A stretch of 43,772 bases of DNA. Origin: Pseudomonadota bacterium. GTDB lineage: Bacteria; Pseudomonadota; Gammaproteobacteria; Burkholderiales; JAKAFK01. Made by a program: the position numbers and the translations under genes. Within the stretch, counting starts at the first letter, position 1. Each line of letters starts with the position of its first letter. Positions 24,985-33,696 of this stretch are shown here, in pieces. The DNA is taken from contig JAKAFK010000025.1 in assembly GCA_021817985.1 (NCBI GenBank), positions 1 to 43,772 on the forward strand, read 5' to 3'. The notes under the pieces are model-generated. The model had not been told where the DNA came from. It ran no database searches and was given only the letters and a program-made list of their open reading frames with translations.

Positions 24985-27080
24985 TGCCGACCCCTATGGT
25001 CCAGGTGGTGGCTCTGGCGAGCTACGGCACGGCCGCCTGCGCGTTCGGCCTCCTCACGTTGTTGTTCATCGGCAGCTGGCAGGGTCGTGCCGCGGGCGCG
25101 ACGCTGGCGGTGGCGGCGGGGGTCAGCGCCGCCTGGGCCGCCGTGGGGAGCTTCTCCATCGCCACCGTGGACGGCCCATCGGTCGCCTTCGAGGCCCTCG
25201 AGATCGCCCGCAGCGGCGCCTGGTTCGCCTTCCTGCTGCAGGTCATCCGGCAGCTCAGGCGCGCCAACGGGCACTCCGACCGCCTGCTGACCTTCCTGTC
25301 GCTGGGCCTTGCCGCGGTGTTGGGCTTTCTCCTGGTGGCGACGCTCTTTCCCCGCGCGCTGCCCGCAGTCCTCGTTCCGCGGCCCTTCCTGCGCGACATC
25401 GTGGCCCGCGTGCTGCTGGCGGTGGCCGGACTCGTGCTCCTGGAACAGGTGTTCCGCAACACGCGGATGACGCAGCGCTGGAGCATCAAGCATCTGACGC
25501 TCGCCCTGGGGGGGCTTTTCAGTTACGACTTCTTCGTCTATTCGCAGGCCATGCTGTTTCACCGCATGGACCCCGGGTCCTGGGCGGCGCGCGGGTTCAT
25601 CAATGCCCTGGTCGTGCCGCTCATCGCCGTTTCCGCCGTACGCAACGCCGAGTGGTCCCTCGATGTGCATGTCTCGCGCGGATTCGTCTTCCACACCGCC
25701 TCGCTGGTCGGCGCGGGGGCGTATCTGCTGCTGATGGCGGCCGCCGGCTATTATCTGCGCGCCTTCGGCGGGTCCTGGGGCGCGGTGCTCGAGGCCGTGT
25801 TCCTGTTCGCGGCGGTGACCGTGCTCCTCTTGATGCTGTTCTCCGGGACGCTGAGGGCGCGCCTGAAGATCTTATTGAGCCAGCACTTCTTCAGCTATAA
25901 ATATGACTATCGAAAAGAGTGGCTGCGTTTCACCCAGTTCCTGTCGGCCGAACGCGAGGGCGCGCGGCCCTGGGAACGGGTCATCGAAGCGGTGGCGACC
26001 CTGGTCGAAAGCCCCGGCGGGGCACTTTGGCTCGACGCGGCCGGGACGTTCGAGCGCCTCGGTCACTGGAACATGCCCTTGCCCGCATCCGCCGTGCCGG
26101 GGGACGCTTCGCTGGTCCGCTCGCTGGCGGCACGGCAATGGGTCGTGAATCTGGACGAATACCGACGATTCCCCGAGATGTACGGCGAACTTCAGGTGCC
26201 CGGGGAGGTCCTGGCGCGCGCCGATTGCTGGCTGATCGTCCCCCTGCTCCTGGGCGAGCGGCTGCTGGGCTTCATCGTGCTCATGCAGCCGCGCGGGAAG
26301 ATGACATTCAACTGGGAGGTACACGACTTGCTGAAGACGGCAGCCCGCCAGGCGGCAAGTTTTGTCGCACAGCTGCAGGCCGGAGAGCAGCTGGCGGTTT
26401 CGCGCCAATTCGACTCGTTTCACCGGATGTCGGCATTCCTCGTCCACGACCTCAAGAACCTTGTGGCCCAGCTCGCCCTGGTGCTGTCCAATGCCCCCAA
26501 GCACCGGCACAACCCGGCCTTCCAGGACGACATGATCAGCACCGTGGAGAATGCCGTGGCCAAGATGAATGTCCTCCTGTCCCAGCTGCGCGGCACGCGC
26601 GCCGAGCCTGCCGATAAGACCGCCGTCGATCTCAAGGCGCTGGTCGAGGAGGTCGTCGCCGCGAAGGCGCACCTGCGGCCGCAGCCCGCGCTGGAATGCC
26701 CGGCTCGCGTGCCCGCGGTGGCGGCGGAGCGGGGCCGGCTCGCGCGCGTGCTCGGCCATGTGGTCCAAAATGCCTGCGAGGCCACGTCCCCCGGGGGCTC
26801 CGTCAAGGTCCGGCTGGCTATGCACGGGGGGCAGGCGATCGTCGATATCGTCGACACGGGCAGGGGGATGTCTGCGGGATTCATTCGCGAGCGCCTGTTC
26901 CGTCCGTTCGATTCCACCAAGGATTCGGGCATGGGCATCGGCGCCCACGAATGCCGTGAGTACGTGCGGGAGCTGGGAGGGCAGGTGGAGGTCCGAAGCG
27001 AAGAGGGGCGCGGGACGCTCTTCCGCGTCAGCCTCCCTGCGATGGCCGCCGCCGATGTCCTGGAAGGGGCCTTGCCGTGA
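24984..27080 (+). CDS. prsK: PEP-CTERM system histidine kinase PrsK
   Basis: PrsK is the sensor kinase partnered with PrsR in XrtA-type PEP-CTERM systems. The 698-residue protein has about eight N-terminal membrane helices (residues 5-290) and a GAF-like domain (about 320-460). The kinase region has phosphoacceptor His488 in LVHDLKNLVAQLALVLSNAP, N-box HVVQNACEA, G1 DTGRGMS and G2 MGIGAHECREYVRELGG. The start at 24984 overlaps the upstream stop; the reading frame stays open further upstream inside the sugar transferase gene, but that extension is a shadow. It overlaps prsR by 4 bp. The signal sensed is unknown. Confidence 0.93.
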   Translation: MPTPMVQVVALASYGTAACAFGLLTLLFIGSWQGRAAGATLAVAAGVSAAWAAVGSFSIATVDGPSVAFEALEIARSGAWFAFLLQVIRQLRRANGHSDRLLTFLSLGLAAVLGFLLVATLFPRALPAVLVPRPFLRDIVARVLLAVAGLVLLEQVFRNTRMTQRWSIKHLTLALGGLFSYDFFVYSQAMLFHRMDPGSWAARGFINALVVPLIAVSAVRNAEWSLDVHVSRGFVFHTASLVGAGAYLLLMAAAGYYLRAFGGSWGAVLEAVFLFAAVTVLLLMLFSGTLRARLKILLSQHFFSYKYDYRKEWLRFTQFLSAEREGARPWERVIEAVATLVESPGGALWLDAAGTFERLGHWNMPLPASAVPGDASLVRSLAARQWVVNLDEYRRFPEMYGELQVPGEVLARADCWLIVPLLLGERLLGFIVLMQPRGKMTFNWEVHDLLKTAARQAASFVAQLQAGEQLAVSRQFDSFHRMSAFLVHDLKNLVAQLALVLSNAPKHRHNPAFQDDMISTVENAVAKMNVLLSQLRGTRAEPADKTAVDLKALVEEVVAAKAHLRPQPALECPARVPAVAAERGRLARVLGHVVQNACEATSPGGSVKVRLAMHGGQAIVDIVDTGRGMSAGFIRERLFRPFDSTKDSGMGIGAHECREYVRELGGQVEVRSEEGRGTLFRVSLPAMAAADVLEGALP

Positions 27081-28429
27081 GCCGGGCCGATCGCGTGCTG
27101 CTGGTCGAGGACGACATCGGCCTGCAAAAGCAGGTGCGCTGGGCGCTTGACCGCTGGGAGGTCGTCGCGGCATCCGACCGGGAGGCGGCGCTGGCGAGCG
27201 TTCGGCGCTTCGAGCCGGCGGTCGTGATCCTGGACCTCGGCCTGCCACCCTATCCCGACGCGGCCAGCGAAGGCCTGGCGGCGCTTGAGGAGATCCTGCT
27301 GGTGGCGCCGAGCACCAAGGTGATCGTGGTGACCGGCAACGAGGAGCACAAGAACGCGGTGCGCGCCATCGGGATCGGGGCCTACGATTTTTACCAGAAG
27401 CCCTTCGATCCCGAGACGCTCGCGCTGATTGTGGAGCGTGCCTTCCGGCTGCACGCGCTGGAGCAGGAAAACCGCCGCCTCGCCGCGCAGAATGCCGATG
27501 CCTCGCCCATGAGCGGCCTCATCACCAACGATCCGGAGATGCTGAAGCTGTGCCGGACGGTCGAGAAGGTGGCCTCGAGCGATGCCACCGTGCTCCTTCT
27601 GGGCGAAAGCGGCACCGGCAAGGAGGTGCTGGCGCGGGCCCTGCACGCGTCGAGCGCGCGAGCCGCCAAGCGGTTCGTCGCCATCAACTGCGCGGCGATT
27701 CCCGACACGCTGCTCGAGAGCGAGCTCTTCGGCTACGAGAAGGGCGCCTTCACCGGCGCCGTCAAGCAGACCATCGGGAGAATCGAGTACGCCGACGGGG
27801 GCACCTTGTTTCTCGACGAGATCGGCGATCTGCCGTCCGCGCTGCAGGCCAAGCTGCTGCGCTTCCTGCAGGAGCGCGTGATCGAACGCCTCGGCGCGCG
27901 CGGCGAGATCCCGGTCAACGTGCGCGTCGTGTGCGCAACCCATCAGGACCTTGCTCGCCACATGCACGCCGGCACCTTCCGCGCCGATCTGTATTACCGC
28001 ATCAGCGAGATTTCGCTGTCCATTCCGCCGCTGCGCTCGCGCGGGGGCGATGCGGTCTTGTTGGCGCACGCCTTCCTGGACCGGTTCGGCCGATCGCAGC
28101 CGCGCGCGCCCAGGGGCTTCGCCCGCGAGGCGCTGGCGGCGATCGAGCAGCATGGCTGGCCGGGCAATGTGCGTGAGCTCGAGAACGCCGTCAAGCGTGC
28201 GCTCATCATGGCCGAGGGGCAACAGATCTCGGCCGCGGATCTTGGCCTGAATCCGGGCGAGGATGAGGCGCCGCCCCTCAACTTGCGGCGGGCGCGGGAG
28301 GATACCGAGAAGAGAGCGGTCATTCGCGCCATGAGCCGCGCGAACAGCAACATCGCGCAGGCGGCCGATCTTCTGGGGGTGAGCCGCCCCACGCTCTATG
28401 ACCTGATCAACCGTTATGGCCTCAAGTAA
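27077..28429 (+). CDS. prsR: PEP-CTERM response regulator PrsR, sigma-54 activator
   Basis: This 450-residue NtrC-type regulator has a receiver domain with phosphoacceptor Asp53 (VVILDLGLPP). The AAA+ domain has Walker A GESGTGKE, the sigma-54 contact loop GAFTGA and Walker B LFLDEIGDL. A Fis-type helix-turn-helix lies at the C-terminus (NIAQAADLLGVSRPTLYDLI). The intact GAFTGA loop predicts activation at -24/-12 promoters, and two such promoters lie before the PEP-CTERM genes at 33697 and 35236. It overlaps prsK and is followed by prsT, the standard order. Confidence 0.95.
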   Translation: MSRADRVLLVEDDIGLQKQVRWALDRWEVVAASDREAALASVRRFEPAVVILDLGLPPYPDAASEGLAALEEILLVAPSTKVIVVTGNEEHKNAVRAIGIGAYDFYQKPFDPETLALIVERAFRLHALEQENRRLAAQNADASPMSGLITNDPEMLKLCRTVEKVASSDATVLLLGESGTGKEVLARALHASSARAAKRFVAINCAAIPDTLLESELFGYEKGAFTGAVKQTIGRIEYADGGTLFLDEIGDLPSALQAKLLRFLQERVIERLGARGEIPVNVRVVCATHQDLARHMHAGTFRADLYYRISEISLSIPPLRSRGGDAVLLAHAFLDRFGRSQPRAPRGFAREALAAIEQHGWPGNVRELENAVKRALIMAEGQQISAADLGLNPGEDEAPPLNLRRAREDTEKRAVIRAMSRANSNIAQAADLLGVSRPTLYDLINRYGLK

Positions 28430-28477
28430 GGCCGTGCGCCCTTCCCCTTCGACCAAGAAACCTACCGAGGATACGAC

Positions 28478-31255
28478 ATGTCCCGCCTACCCAAACCCAT
28501 AGGTGCGGCCGGTTTTGCGCTGCTGGCAGCCGCTTTCGGCTTGAGCGGCTGCAAATGGCGCGAGACCAGCGCGCAGTACCTGCACACCGCCACGCAGTAC
28601 TATCACCAGGGCAAGCTCAAGGCGGCCGAGATCGAGGTCAAGGATGCTTTGCAGAAGGATCCGGACAACGCCAATGCGCGCTATCTGCTCGGGCTGATCT
28701 ACGATCAGGAAGGGCTTGGCCCGGCGGCCGAGGCCGAACTGGAGCGCGCCGTGGTCCTCGCCAAGCACCAGGGGGCGGTGAAGGTCGCGCTGGGCAAGGC
28801 GCTTCTGCTCCAGGGCGCCTATCAGAAGGTGCTCGACCGGATCACGTCCGCCGGACACAGCGGACCGGTGGCCGCCGGCTTGTGGACGGACCGGGGCTTG
28901 GCCTACCTGGGTTTGGGGAAGACCCGCCAGGCGCAGGGGGCCTTGCGCGCCGCCCTGGGAGCGGATCGCGACTATGCGCCGGCGCGCCTGGGCCTCGCGC
29001 GGCTTGCCGTGGCCCAGGGCCACGTGGAGGAAGCCGTGAGCCAGGTCAACACGGTGGTGGATCGCAGCCCGGACAGCATCGAGGGCTGGCTGATGAAGGG
29101 TGACCTGGCCCGCACCCAGGGCAACCCCGCGGACGCCGAGGCCGCCTATCGGCGCGTCCTCAAGCTCGATGCGCATAATGTCGCAGCCCACATCGAACTG
29201 GCGTCGATCAACATGGCGGCCAACCAGTTGAGCGATGCCCAGGCGCAGGTCGGAGCGGCGCTGGCGGCCGCCCCCAACAGCCTGGCCGCGCTTTACATGA
29301 AGGCGCTGCTGGATTTCCGCGCCAAGGACTATGGCTCCGCCCGAGACATCCTGCAGAAGATTTTGGCGGCAGAGCCCGACAACAGGCCCAGCCTCTTGCT
29401 CGCGGGAGCGGTCGGCTACGCGCTGGGCTCCTATCAGGAGGCCGAGGCGGACCTCGCGCACGTCCTTTTGTACGATCCGGAGAATCTCTATGCGCGCCGG
29501 CTGCTGGCGGCGGCCCAGTTGCGGACGGGACGCCCCGAGGATGCGCTGACCACGCTGGCGCCCGCGCTGCATGATCCCTCGCCCGATTTCACCGTGCTCG
29601 CGCTGGCAGGCCAAGCCGCGATGGACCTCAAGCAATACAGCCAGGCGACCCAATACCTCGCGCAGGCCGCGCGATTGAAGCCGAAGGACGCGCAACTGCG
29701 TACCCAGCTGGGCGTCTCCCGCCTGGGCGCGGGGGAGGCGAGCCAAGGGGTGGCCGACCTTGAGGCGGCCGCCGCGCTGGATCCGGCAAAGGGGACGGCG
29801 GATGCCTTGCTGGTGCTCAACGACCTCAGGCAGCGGCAATACAACGCCGCGCTGAAGCTGGCGCAGGCGCTGGAGCGCCGCAACCCCAAGAATCCGGTCG
29901 CCTACAACCTGGCGGGCGGGGCCTACATGGCGTTGAACGACGTGGCGCATGCCCGCAAGAGCTTCGAAATGTCGCTCAAGCTGGACCCGACCGATGTGGC
30001 GGCGGCCACGAACCTGGCCCAGCTTGATTTGCGGGACAAGGAGGCGGCGCGGGCGCAGGGCCGCTTCACGACGATCCTCGCGCATGATCCGAAGAATGTC
30101 GGTGCGATGCTGGGACTGGCGGACCTGGATGCGGCGTTGGGCCAGCGGGCTCAGGCGCTCACGTGGTTCCAGCGCGCCGGGGACGTCAACCCGGCGCATG
30201 TGGAGCCTCGCCTGCTGCTGGCGCGCTACGAGCTGGCGATCGGAAAGCCGCAGCAGGCGGAAAGCCTCCTGACCGTGCTGACGACGACCCATCCGAAGGA
30301 CGCGCGCGTGCTCGACTTGCTGGGTACCGCGCAGATGGCGGCGCACCAGCCTACCGAGGCGGTGGCGACGTTCGAGCAACTGACGGCGCTGCTGCCCAAC
30401 GACGCCTATGCCCATGTCCGCCTGGCCTTCGCGAAGGCGGCGACGCGCGACTATGCAGGGGCGGACGCCGCGCTCGAGCGGGCGCACGCGATTGATCCCG
30501 ACGATGCGAGCGTGCCGCTCGACCAGGTGGCGCTCAAGCTGCAGGCGAAGGACTATGCCGGGGCCATGGCCATCGCCCAGGCACTGCAGGCCCAATATCC
30601 GAAGGGCAACGTCGGGTGGTCCGCGCAGGGCGATGTGCTGATGGCGCAAGGACGCTACCTGGAGGCCGCCCAGCGCTACCAGAAGGCCTTCGAGGTCGCC
30701 GCCAGCGGGCCGCTGGCGATCCGGGTGGACCAGGCCCACCTCTTGGCGGGCCAGGTCAAGGGGGCGGATGGGCCGCTCAAGCAATGGCTCGCCGCGCACC
30801 CGGACGATGTCGCCGCCCGCGCCGTCCTGGCGGACACCGACATGAGGACGGGGGCCGACAAGGAGGCCATCCGGCAGTATGAGTGGCTGGCCGCCAAGGC
30901 GCCGAACAGCCCGGTCGTCTGGAACAACCTCGCCTGGCTTTACCAGCAGCAGAAGGACCCCCGTGCCCTGGCCACTGCACAGAAGGCTTTCTCCCTGAGC
31001 CCCGGCAGCCCGCAGGTGCTCGATACGCTAGGCTGGATCCTGGTGTCGCGGGGGCATCTCGCCCAAGCCGCCGGGATGCTTGAAAAAGGCGTCGCGGCGG
31101 CGCCGTCGGACGGCGAGATCAGATACCACTATGCGGTGGCTTTGGCCGATGCGGGGAACAAGGCGCATGCGCGTCATGAACTGGACGTGCTGTTGAAATC
31201 GGGCGAGGCGTTTCCTGACCTGGGTCGGGCGAAGGCGCTGGCCGCCAGCCTGTAA
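28478..31255 (+). CDS. prsT: PEP-CTERM system TPR-repeat lipoprotein PrsT
   Basis: The 925-residue protein begins with a lipoprotein signal ending LSGC (Cys25), so it is predicted to be lipid-anchored in the periplasm or outer membrane. Nearly the whole remainder is tetratricopeptide repeats, roughly twenty to twenty-five 34-residue helical pairs; clear examples start at YYHQGKLKAAEIEVKDALQK and LAQAARLKPKDAQLRTQLGV. Length and position after prsK-prsR match PrsT, a lipoprotein specific to XrtA-type PEP-CTERM loci. Its role is presumed to be scaffolding or export, but is not established. GAGGA lies just before the ATG. Confidence 0.93.
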   Translation: MSRLPKPIGAAGFALLAAAFGLSGCKWRETSAQYLHTATQYYHQGKLKAAEIEVKDALQKDPDNANARYLLGLIYDQEGLGPAAEAELERAVVLAKHQGAVKVALGKALLLQGAYQKVLDRITSAGHSGPVAAGLWTDRGLAYLGLGKTRQAQGALRAALGADRDYAPARLGLARLAVAQGHVEEAVSQVNTVVDRSPDSIEGWLMKGDLARTQGNPADAEAAYRRVLKLDAHNVAAHIELASINMAANQLSDAQAQVGAALAAAPNSLAALYMKALLDFRAKDYGSARDILQKILAAEPDNRPSLLLAGAVGYALGSYQEAEADLAHVLLYDPENLYARRLLAAAQLRTGRPEDALTTLAPALHDPSPDFTVLALAGQAAMDLKQYSQATQYLAQAARLKPKDAQLRTQLGVSRLGAGEASQGVADLEAAAALDPAKGTADALLVLNDLRQRQYNAALKLAQALERRNPKNPVAYNLAGGAYMALNDVAHARKSFEMSLKLDPTDVAAATNLAQLDLRDKEAARAQGRFTTILAHDPKNVGAMLGLADLDAALGQRAQALTWFQRAGDVNPAHVEPRLLLARYELAIGKPQQAESLLTVLTTTHPKDARVLDLLGTAQMAAHQPTEAVATFEQLTALLPNDAYAHVRLAFAKAATRDYAGADAALERAHAIDPDDASVPLDQVALKLQAKDYAGAMAIAQALQAQYPKGNVGWSAQGDVLMAQGRYLEAAQRYQKAFEVAASGPLAIRVDQAHLLAGQVKGADGPLKQWLAAHPDDVAARAVLADTDMRTGADKEAIRQYEWLAAKAPNSPVVWNNLAWLYQQQKDPRALATAQKAFSLSPGSPQVLDTLGWILVSRGHLAQAAGMLEKGVAAAPSDGEIRYHYAVALADAGNKAHARHELDVLLKSGEAFPDLGRAKALAASL

Positions 31256-31355
31256 TGCCGGGACGACGGCGTCTGGAGGAGGAGGGCTCGGTGCGGGCAG
31301 CAACGTTTCGTGGTCATCCGCGCGGCCTGCACGGCCTTGCCACAGGGGTCAGGCA

Positions 31356-32414
31356 ATGGAACCTTCGATCCCGGAGTGGGTGATCCGCCTGTGCGAGGCC
31401 GGCGGGCGGGCGCCCTCCGCCGACAATTCGCAGCCCTGGCGGTTTGTCTGGGACGGCGAGGAGCTTCGGCTCACGGTGGATGAGGTGCGCGCGCAGGGCC
31501 TGGGGCAGGATCACCCAGCGCTTTTCCTGGCGCTGGGGGCGGTCATCGAGAACATCATTCAGGCCGTTCAGGCGGCAGGGTTGCCGCTGGCGTGCGTGCG
31601 GATGTCCGATGGCAGCGGACATCCGCGCGAGTTCCTGCGCGTGAGCGTTCCGCCCGACCGCCCGCTCATTCCCCGTGTGCCCGCATTGCTCGAGCGCCAC
31701 ACCCACCGCGGCGATTTCAGCAAGGCGCCTTTGCCGGCATCCGTCCGGGCGCGCCTGGGGGCCATGGAAGAGCCGCCCGCGCGCGCGATGATCCTTGAGG
31801 ATCGGGCAGTAATACGGCAATTGGCGCGACTGATCGAGCGTGCCTCCGAGGCCCGGTTCCGCAATCAGGAACTCCATCGCTGGTTCGCGCAGAGCCTCAG
31901 GTATGGGCATGAGGCCGACAAGGGCGACGGGCTGGCCGTCGACACGCTGCACCTTCCCCCCGGGGGGGCGCTCCTTCTGCGCTGGACCGCGGACTGGAAG
32001 CATATGGCGGCCTTGAACCGGTTCGGCGCGTACAAGCTGTTTGGCGGGTTGGAGGCGGCAAAGGTGCGGCGCTGCGGCGCGATCATCGCGATCATCGGCT
32101 CGACGCGCTCGCAGGCCTCGATGATCGCCTCGGGGCGCCTGATGGAGCGGATGTGGCTGCAGTTGAACGCCGATGGCGTCGCGGTCCATCCATTTTTCGG
32201 ACTGACGGATCAGGTGATCCGGTGGCGGCGGGGGTGGCTTCCGGCCGCCTTGCGCGAGCAGGCGGCGCGTATCGCAAAGGAGACGGCGGCGCTGTTGGGG
32301 CTGGGAGACGAGGAGGTGCTGATTGTCTTGCGCGCGGGGATGGCCAGGAAATCGCCCAAGAGATCGCGTCGCTTGCCCCTGAGCGAGGTGCTCGCCGTCG
32401 TTGCGCCCGCCTGA
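31356..32414 (+). CDS. Nitroreductase-fold protein, MoeY-like
   Basis: The 352-residue protein opens with RAPSADNSQPWRF (residues 18-30), the FMN-phosphate-binding start of nitroreductase-fold enzymes. It ends with a region (GSTRSQASMIASGRLMERMWLQLNADGVAVHPFFG) typical of the fold's C-terminal half. It is larger than ordinary nitroreductases and most resembles proteins annotated as putative molybdopterin biosynthesis protein MoeY, where a nitroreductase-like domain is fused to a ThiF domain. Here the partner is the separate ThiF-like gene 52 bp downstream. AGGGG precedes the ATG. Flavin binding and redox chemistry are inferred; the substrate is unknown. Confidence 0.75.
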   Translation: MEPSIPEWVIRLCEAGGRAPSADNSQPWRFVWDGEELRLTVDEVRAQGLGQDHPALFLALGAVIENIIQAVQAAGLPLACVRMSDGSGHPREFLRVSVPPDRPLIPRVPALLERHTHRGDFSKAPLPASVRARLGAMEEPPARAMILEDRAVIRQLARLIERASEARFRNQELHRWFAQSLRYGHEADKGDGLAVDTLHLPPGGALLLRWTADWKHMAALNRFGAYKLFGGLEAAKVRRCGAIIAIIGSTRSQASMIASGRLMERMWLQLNADGVAVHPFFGLTDQVIRWRRGWLPAALREQAARIAKETAALLGLGDEEVLIVLRAGMARKSPKRSRRLPLSEVLAVVAPA

Positions 32415-32466
32415 CGCGTCGGACCAAGGCAGACGGGCTGCCCTCGGCCCGGTCCGGGAGCGTTCT

Positions 32467-33327
32467 ATGACCAGTGCCTATGACTACTTCACGGCCTTCC
32501 AGCGCAATATCGGATTCCTTTCCAAGCCCGAGCAGGAACAGCTGCGGCGCGCGCGCGTCGCGGTCGCAGGGCTTGGCGGCACCGGCGGCGCACAAGTCCA
32601 TGCGCTCGCCAGGATGGGCGTTGGCGCATTTACCCTGGCGGATCCCGATGTCTTCGAACTGGCCAATTTCAATCGGCAAAGCGGTGCGTCCATGGAGACG
32701 CTCGGCCGAAGGAAGACCCACGTCGCCCGCGACGTGATCAAGGGCATCAACCCGGAGGCCGATGTCCGCTTGTTCGAGGAAGGCGTCAATGCGGGCAATA
32801 TCGAAGCCTTCCTCGACGACGTCGACGTCGTGGTGGATTCGCTGGATTTCTACTGTTTCGCCGAGCGTTTCCTGCTGTACCGGACGGCACGGGCGCGGGC
32901 GCTATGGGTCTTGACCTCCCCGCCGCTGGGGTTTGGCTTCAGCCTGCTGTGCTTCGATCCGCACGGGATGAGCTTCGAACGCTATTTCGATTTCTCGCCG
33001 ACGACGCCGGAACGCGCCTTGATCGCATCCTTCATCGTGGGCCTGGCGCCCAAGACGTTCTTTTTCCGGTACATGGACCTGGCGTCCACGGATGCCGCCG
33101 GCCATCGCGTGCCCTCGGTCGGTGCGGCGCCCTTCATGGTGGCTGGCGTGGTGGCCACGGAGGTGACGAACCTCCTCACGGGGAAGCGCCCCTCGATCGC
33201 GGTTCCCACCGTCGTGCAATACGATGCGCTCCTGCGCCGCTACCGCTGCCGGCGCTATCCCCTGGGGCTACGCGGTCCCTTCCAGCGCCTGAAGAAAGCG
33301 TTCTTCGAGCGGCGGGTCTTGAAATGA
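32467..33327 (+). CDS. ThiF/MoeB/HesA-superfamily E1-like adenylyltransferase
   Basis: The 286-residue protein has the E1 nucleotide-binding motif VAGLGGTGG (residues 33-41). The Asp after strand two (LADPDVFELANFNRQ, Asp59/Asp61) and the Arg finger in NFNRQ (Asn69-Arg70) follow, so ATP-dependent adenylation of a carboxylate is plausible. It lacks the two CxxC pairs that bind zinc in MoeB and ThiF and has only three Cys, so it is unlikely to be a normal molybdopterin or thiamine E1 enzyme. GGGAG lies six bases before the ATG at 32467. With the preceding nitroreductase-fold gene it resembles the two halves of the ThiF-nitroreductase (MoeY/Rv1355c-type) proteins. Confidence 0.82.
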   Translation: MTSAYDYFTAFQRNIGFLSKPEQEQLRRARVAVAGLGGTGGAQVHALARMGVGAFTLADPDVFELANFNRQSGASMETLGRRKTHVARDVIKGINPEADVRLFEEGVNAGNIEAFLDDVDVVVDSLDFYCFAERFLLYRTARARALWVLTSPPLGFGFSLLCFDPHGMSFERYFDFSPTTPERALIASFIVGLAPKTFFFRYMDLASTDAAGHRVPSVGAAPFMVAGVVATEVTNLLTGKRPSIAVPTVVQYDALLRRYRCRRYPLGLRGPFQRLKKAFFERRVLK

Positions 33328-33340
33328 GCGCCGAGCCGGT

Positions 33341-33357
33341 TGTCGGAATTTCTTACG
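33341..33357 (+). promoter_or_regulatory. Distal candidate PrsR box A
   Basis: TGTCGGAATTTCTTACG shares its first nine bases with box B at 33530. The identity extends upstream as CCGGT, giving a 13- to 14-bp identical core. It is 189 bp from box B, close to 18 helical turns. A role as distal enhancer is inferred. Confidence 0.45.
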
Positions 33358-33479
33358 GATCGCGCGCCTTTGGTTCACAGCCATCGCCGGGCGTCGCTGC
33401 CGCCATCGAAGGCGGCGTCCGCGCCCATATGCGGACGTGGTTTGGCACGCCGCCGGGGCGCTGGAGAGAGGCCGTCCGC

Positions 33480-33489
33480 GGGGGGGGGG
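33480..33489. repeat. Homopolymeric G tract (10 bp)
   Basis: Ten consecutive G residues lie between the two candidate enhancer boxes. Such tracts slip during replication and can alter expression, but could also reflect chance in GC-rich DNA or a sequencing/assembly error. Confidence 0.6.
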
Positions 33490-33529
33490 CGTCGCGGTCG
33501 AGCGAGCCTGGACGTACGCGGCGCCCGGT

Positions 33530-33546
33530 TGTCGGAATATTTTGCA
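33530..33546 (+). promoter_or_regulatory. Proximal candidate PrsR box B
   Basis: TGTCGGAATATTTTGCA starts 69 bp upstream of the GG of the sigma-54 promoter at 33597. The second PEP-CTERM gene has a similar box starting 70 bp before its GG. Position and likeness suggest the enhancer site for PrsR, the sigma-54 activator encoded 5 kb upstream. Binding is inferred. Confidence 0.6.
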
Positions 33547-33596
33547 TCCCTCGCCCCCCACGATTGTTGTCCATATATAAAACAGCGCGTTACATA

Positions 33597-33613
33597 TTGG
33601 CATGGTCTGTGCT
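33597..33613 (+). promoter_or_regulatory. Sigma-54 promoter of first PEP-CTERM gene
   Basis: TTGGCATGGTCTGTGCT matches the -24/-12 consensus (TTGGCACG-N4-TTGCT) at 15 of 17 positions when the four spacer positions count as free. GG and GC are correctly separated by 12 bp. Transcription would start near 33624, leaving a leader of about 73 bases. Confidence 0.85.
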
Positions 33614-33696
33614 AGTTATACCGTAGGCAGATCCACGCGCTCCTGTGGCTGCCGCGAGGCAAACCACTTGCGAACCTTCACTGAGGACTCTCAACT

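Larger units (their letters stand above)
33328..33696. other. 369-bp regulatory region before the first PEP-CTERM gene
   Basis: This gap contains no convincing gene. It holds two copies of a 17-bp box (33341 and 33530), a run of ten G residues (33480-33489), an AT-rich stretch (33571-33582) and a sigma-54 promoter (33597-33613) before the PEP-CTERM gene at 33697. The G-run lies between the two boxes. Confidence 0.75.

Noticed and set aside
32467-33327. Annotation as MoeB or ThiF of cofactor biosynthesis
   Set aside because: The zinc CxxC pairs are missing and neighbours are not molybdopterin or thiamine genes; only the E1 superfamily is supported.
33442-33458. TTGGCACG, a perfect -24 element, in the region before the first PEP-CTERM gene
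   Set aside because: The expected GC of the -12 element is GG here, so it is not a working sigma-54 promoter; the better pair lies at 33597.
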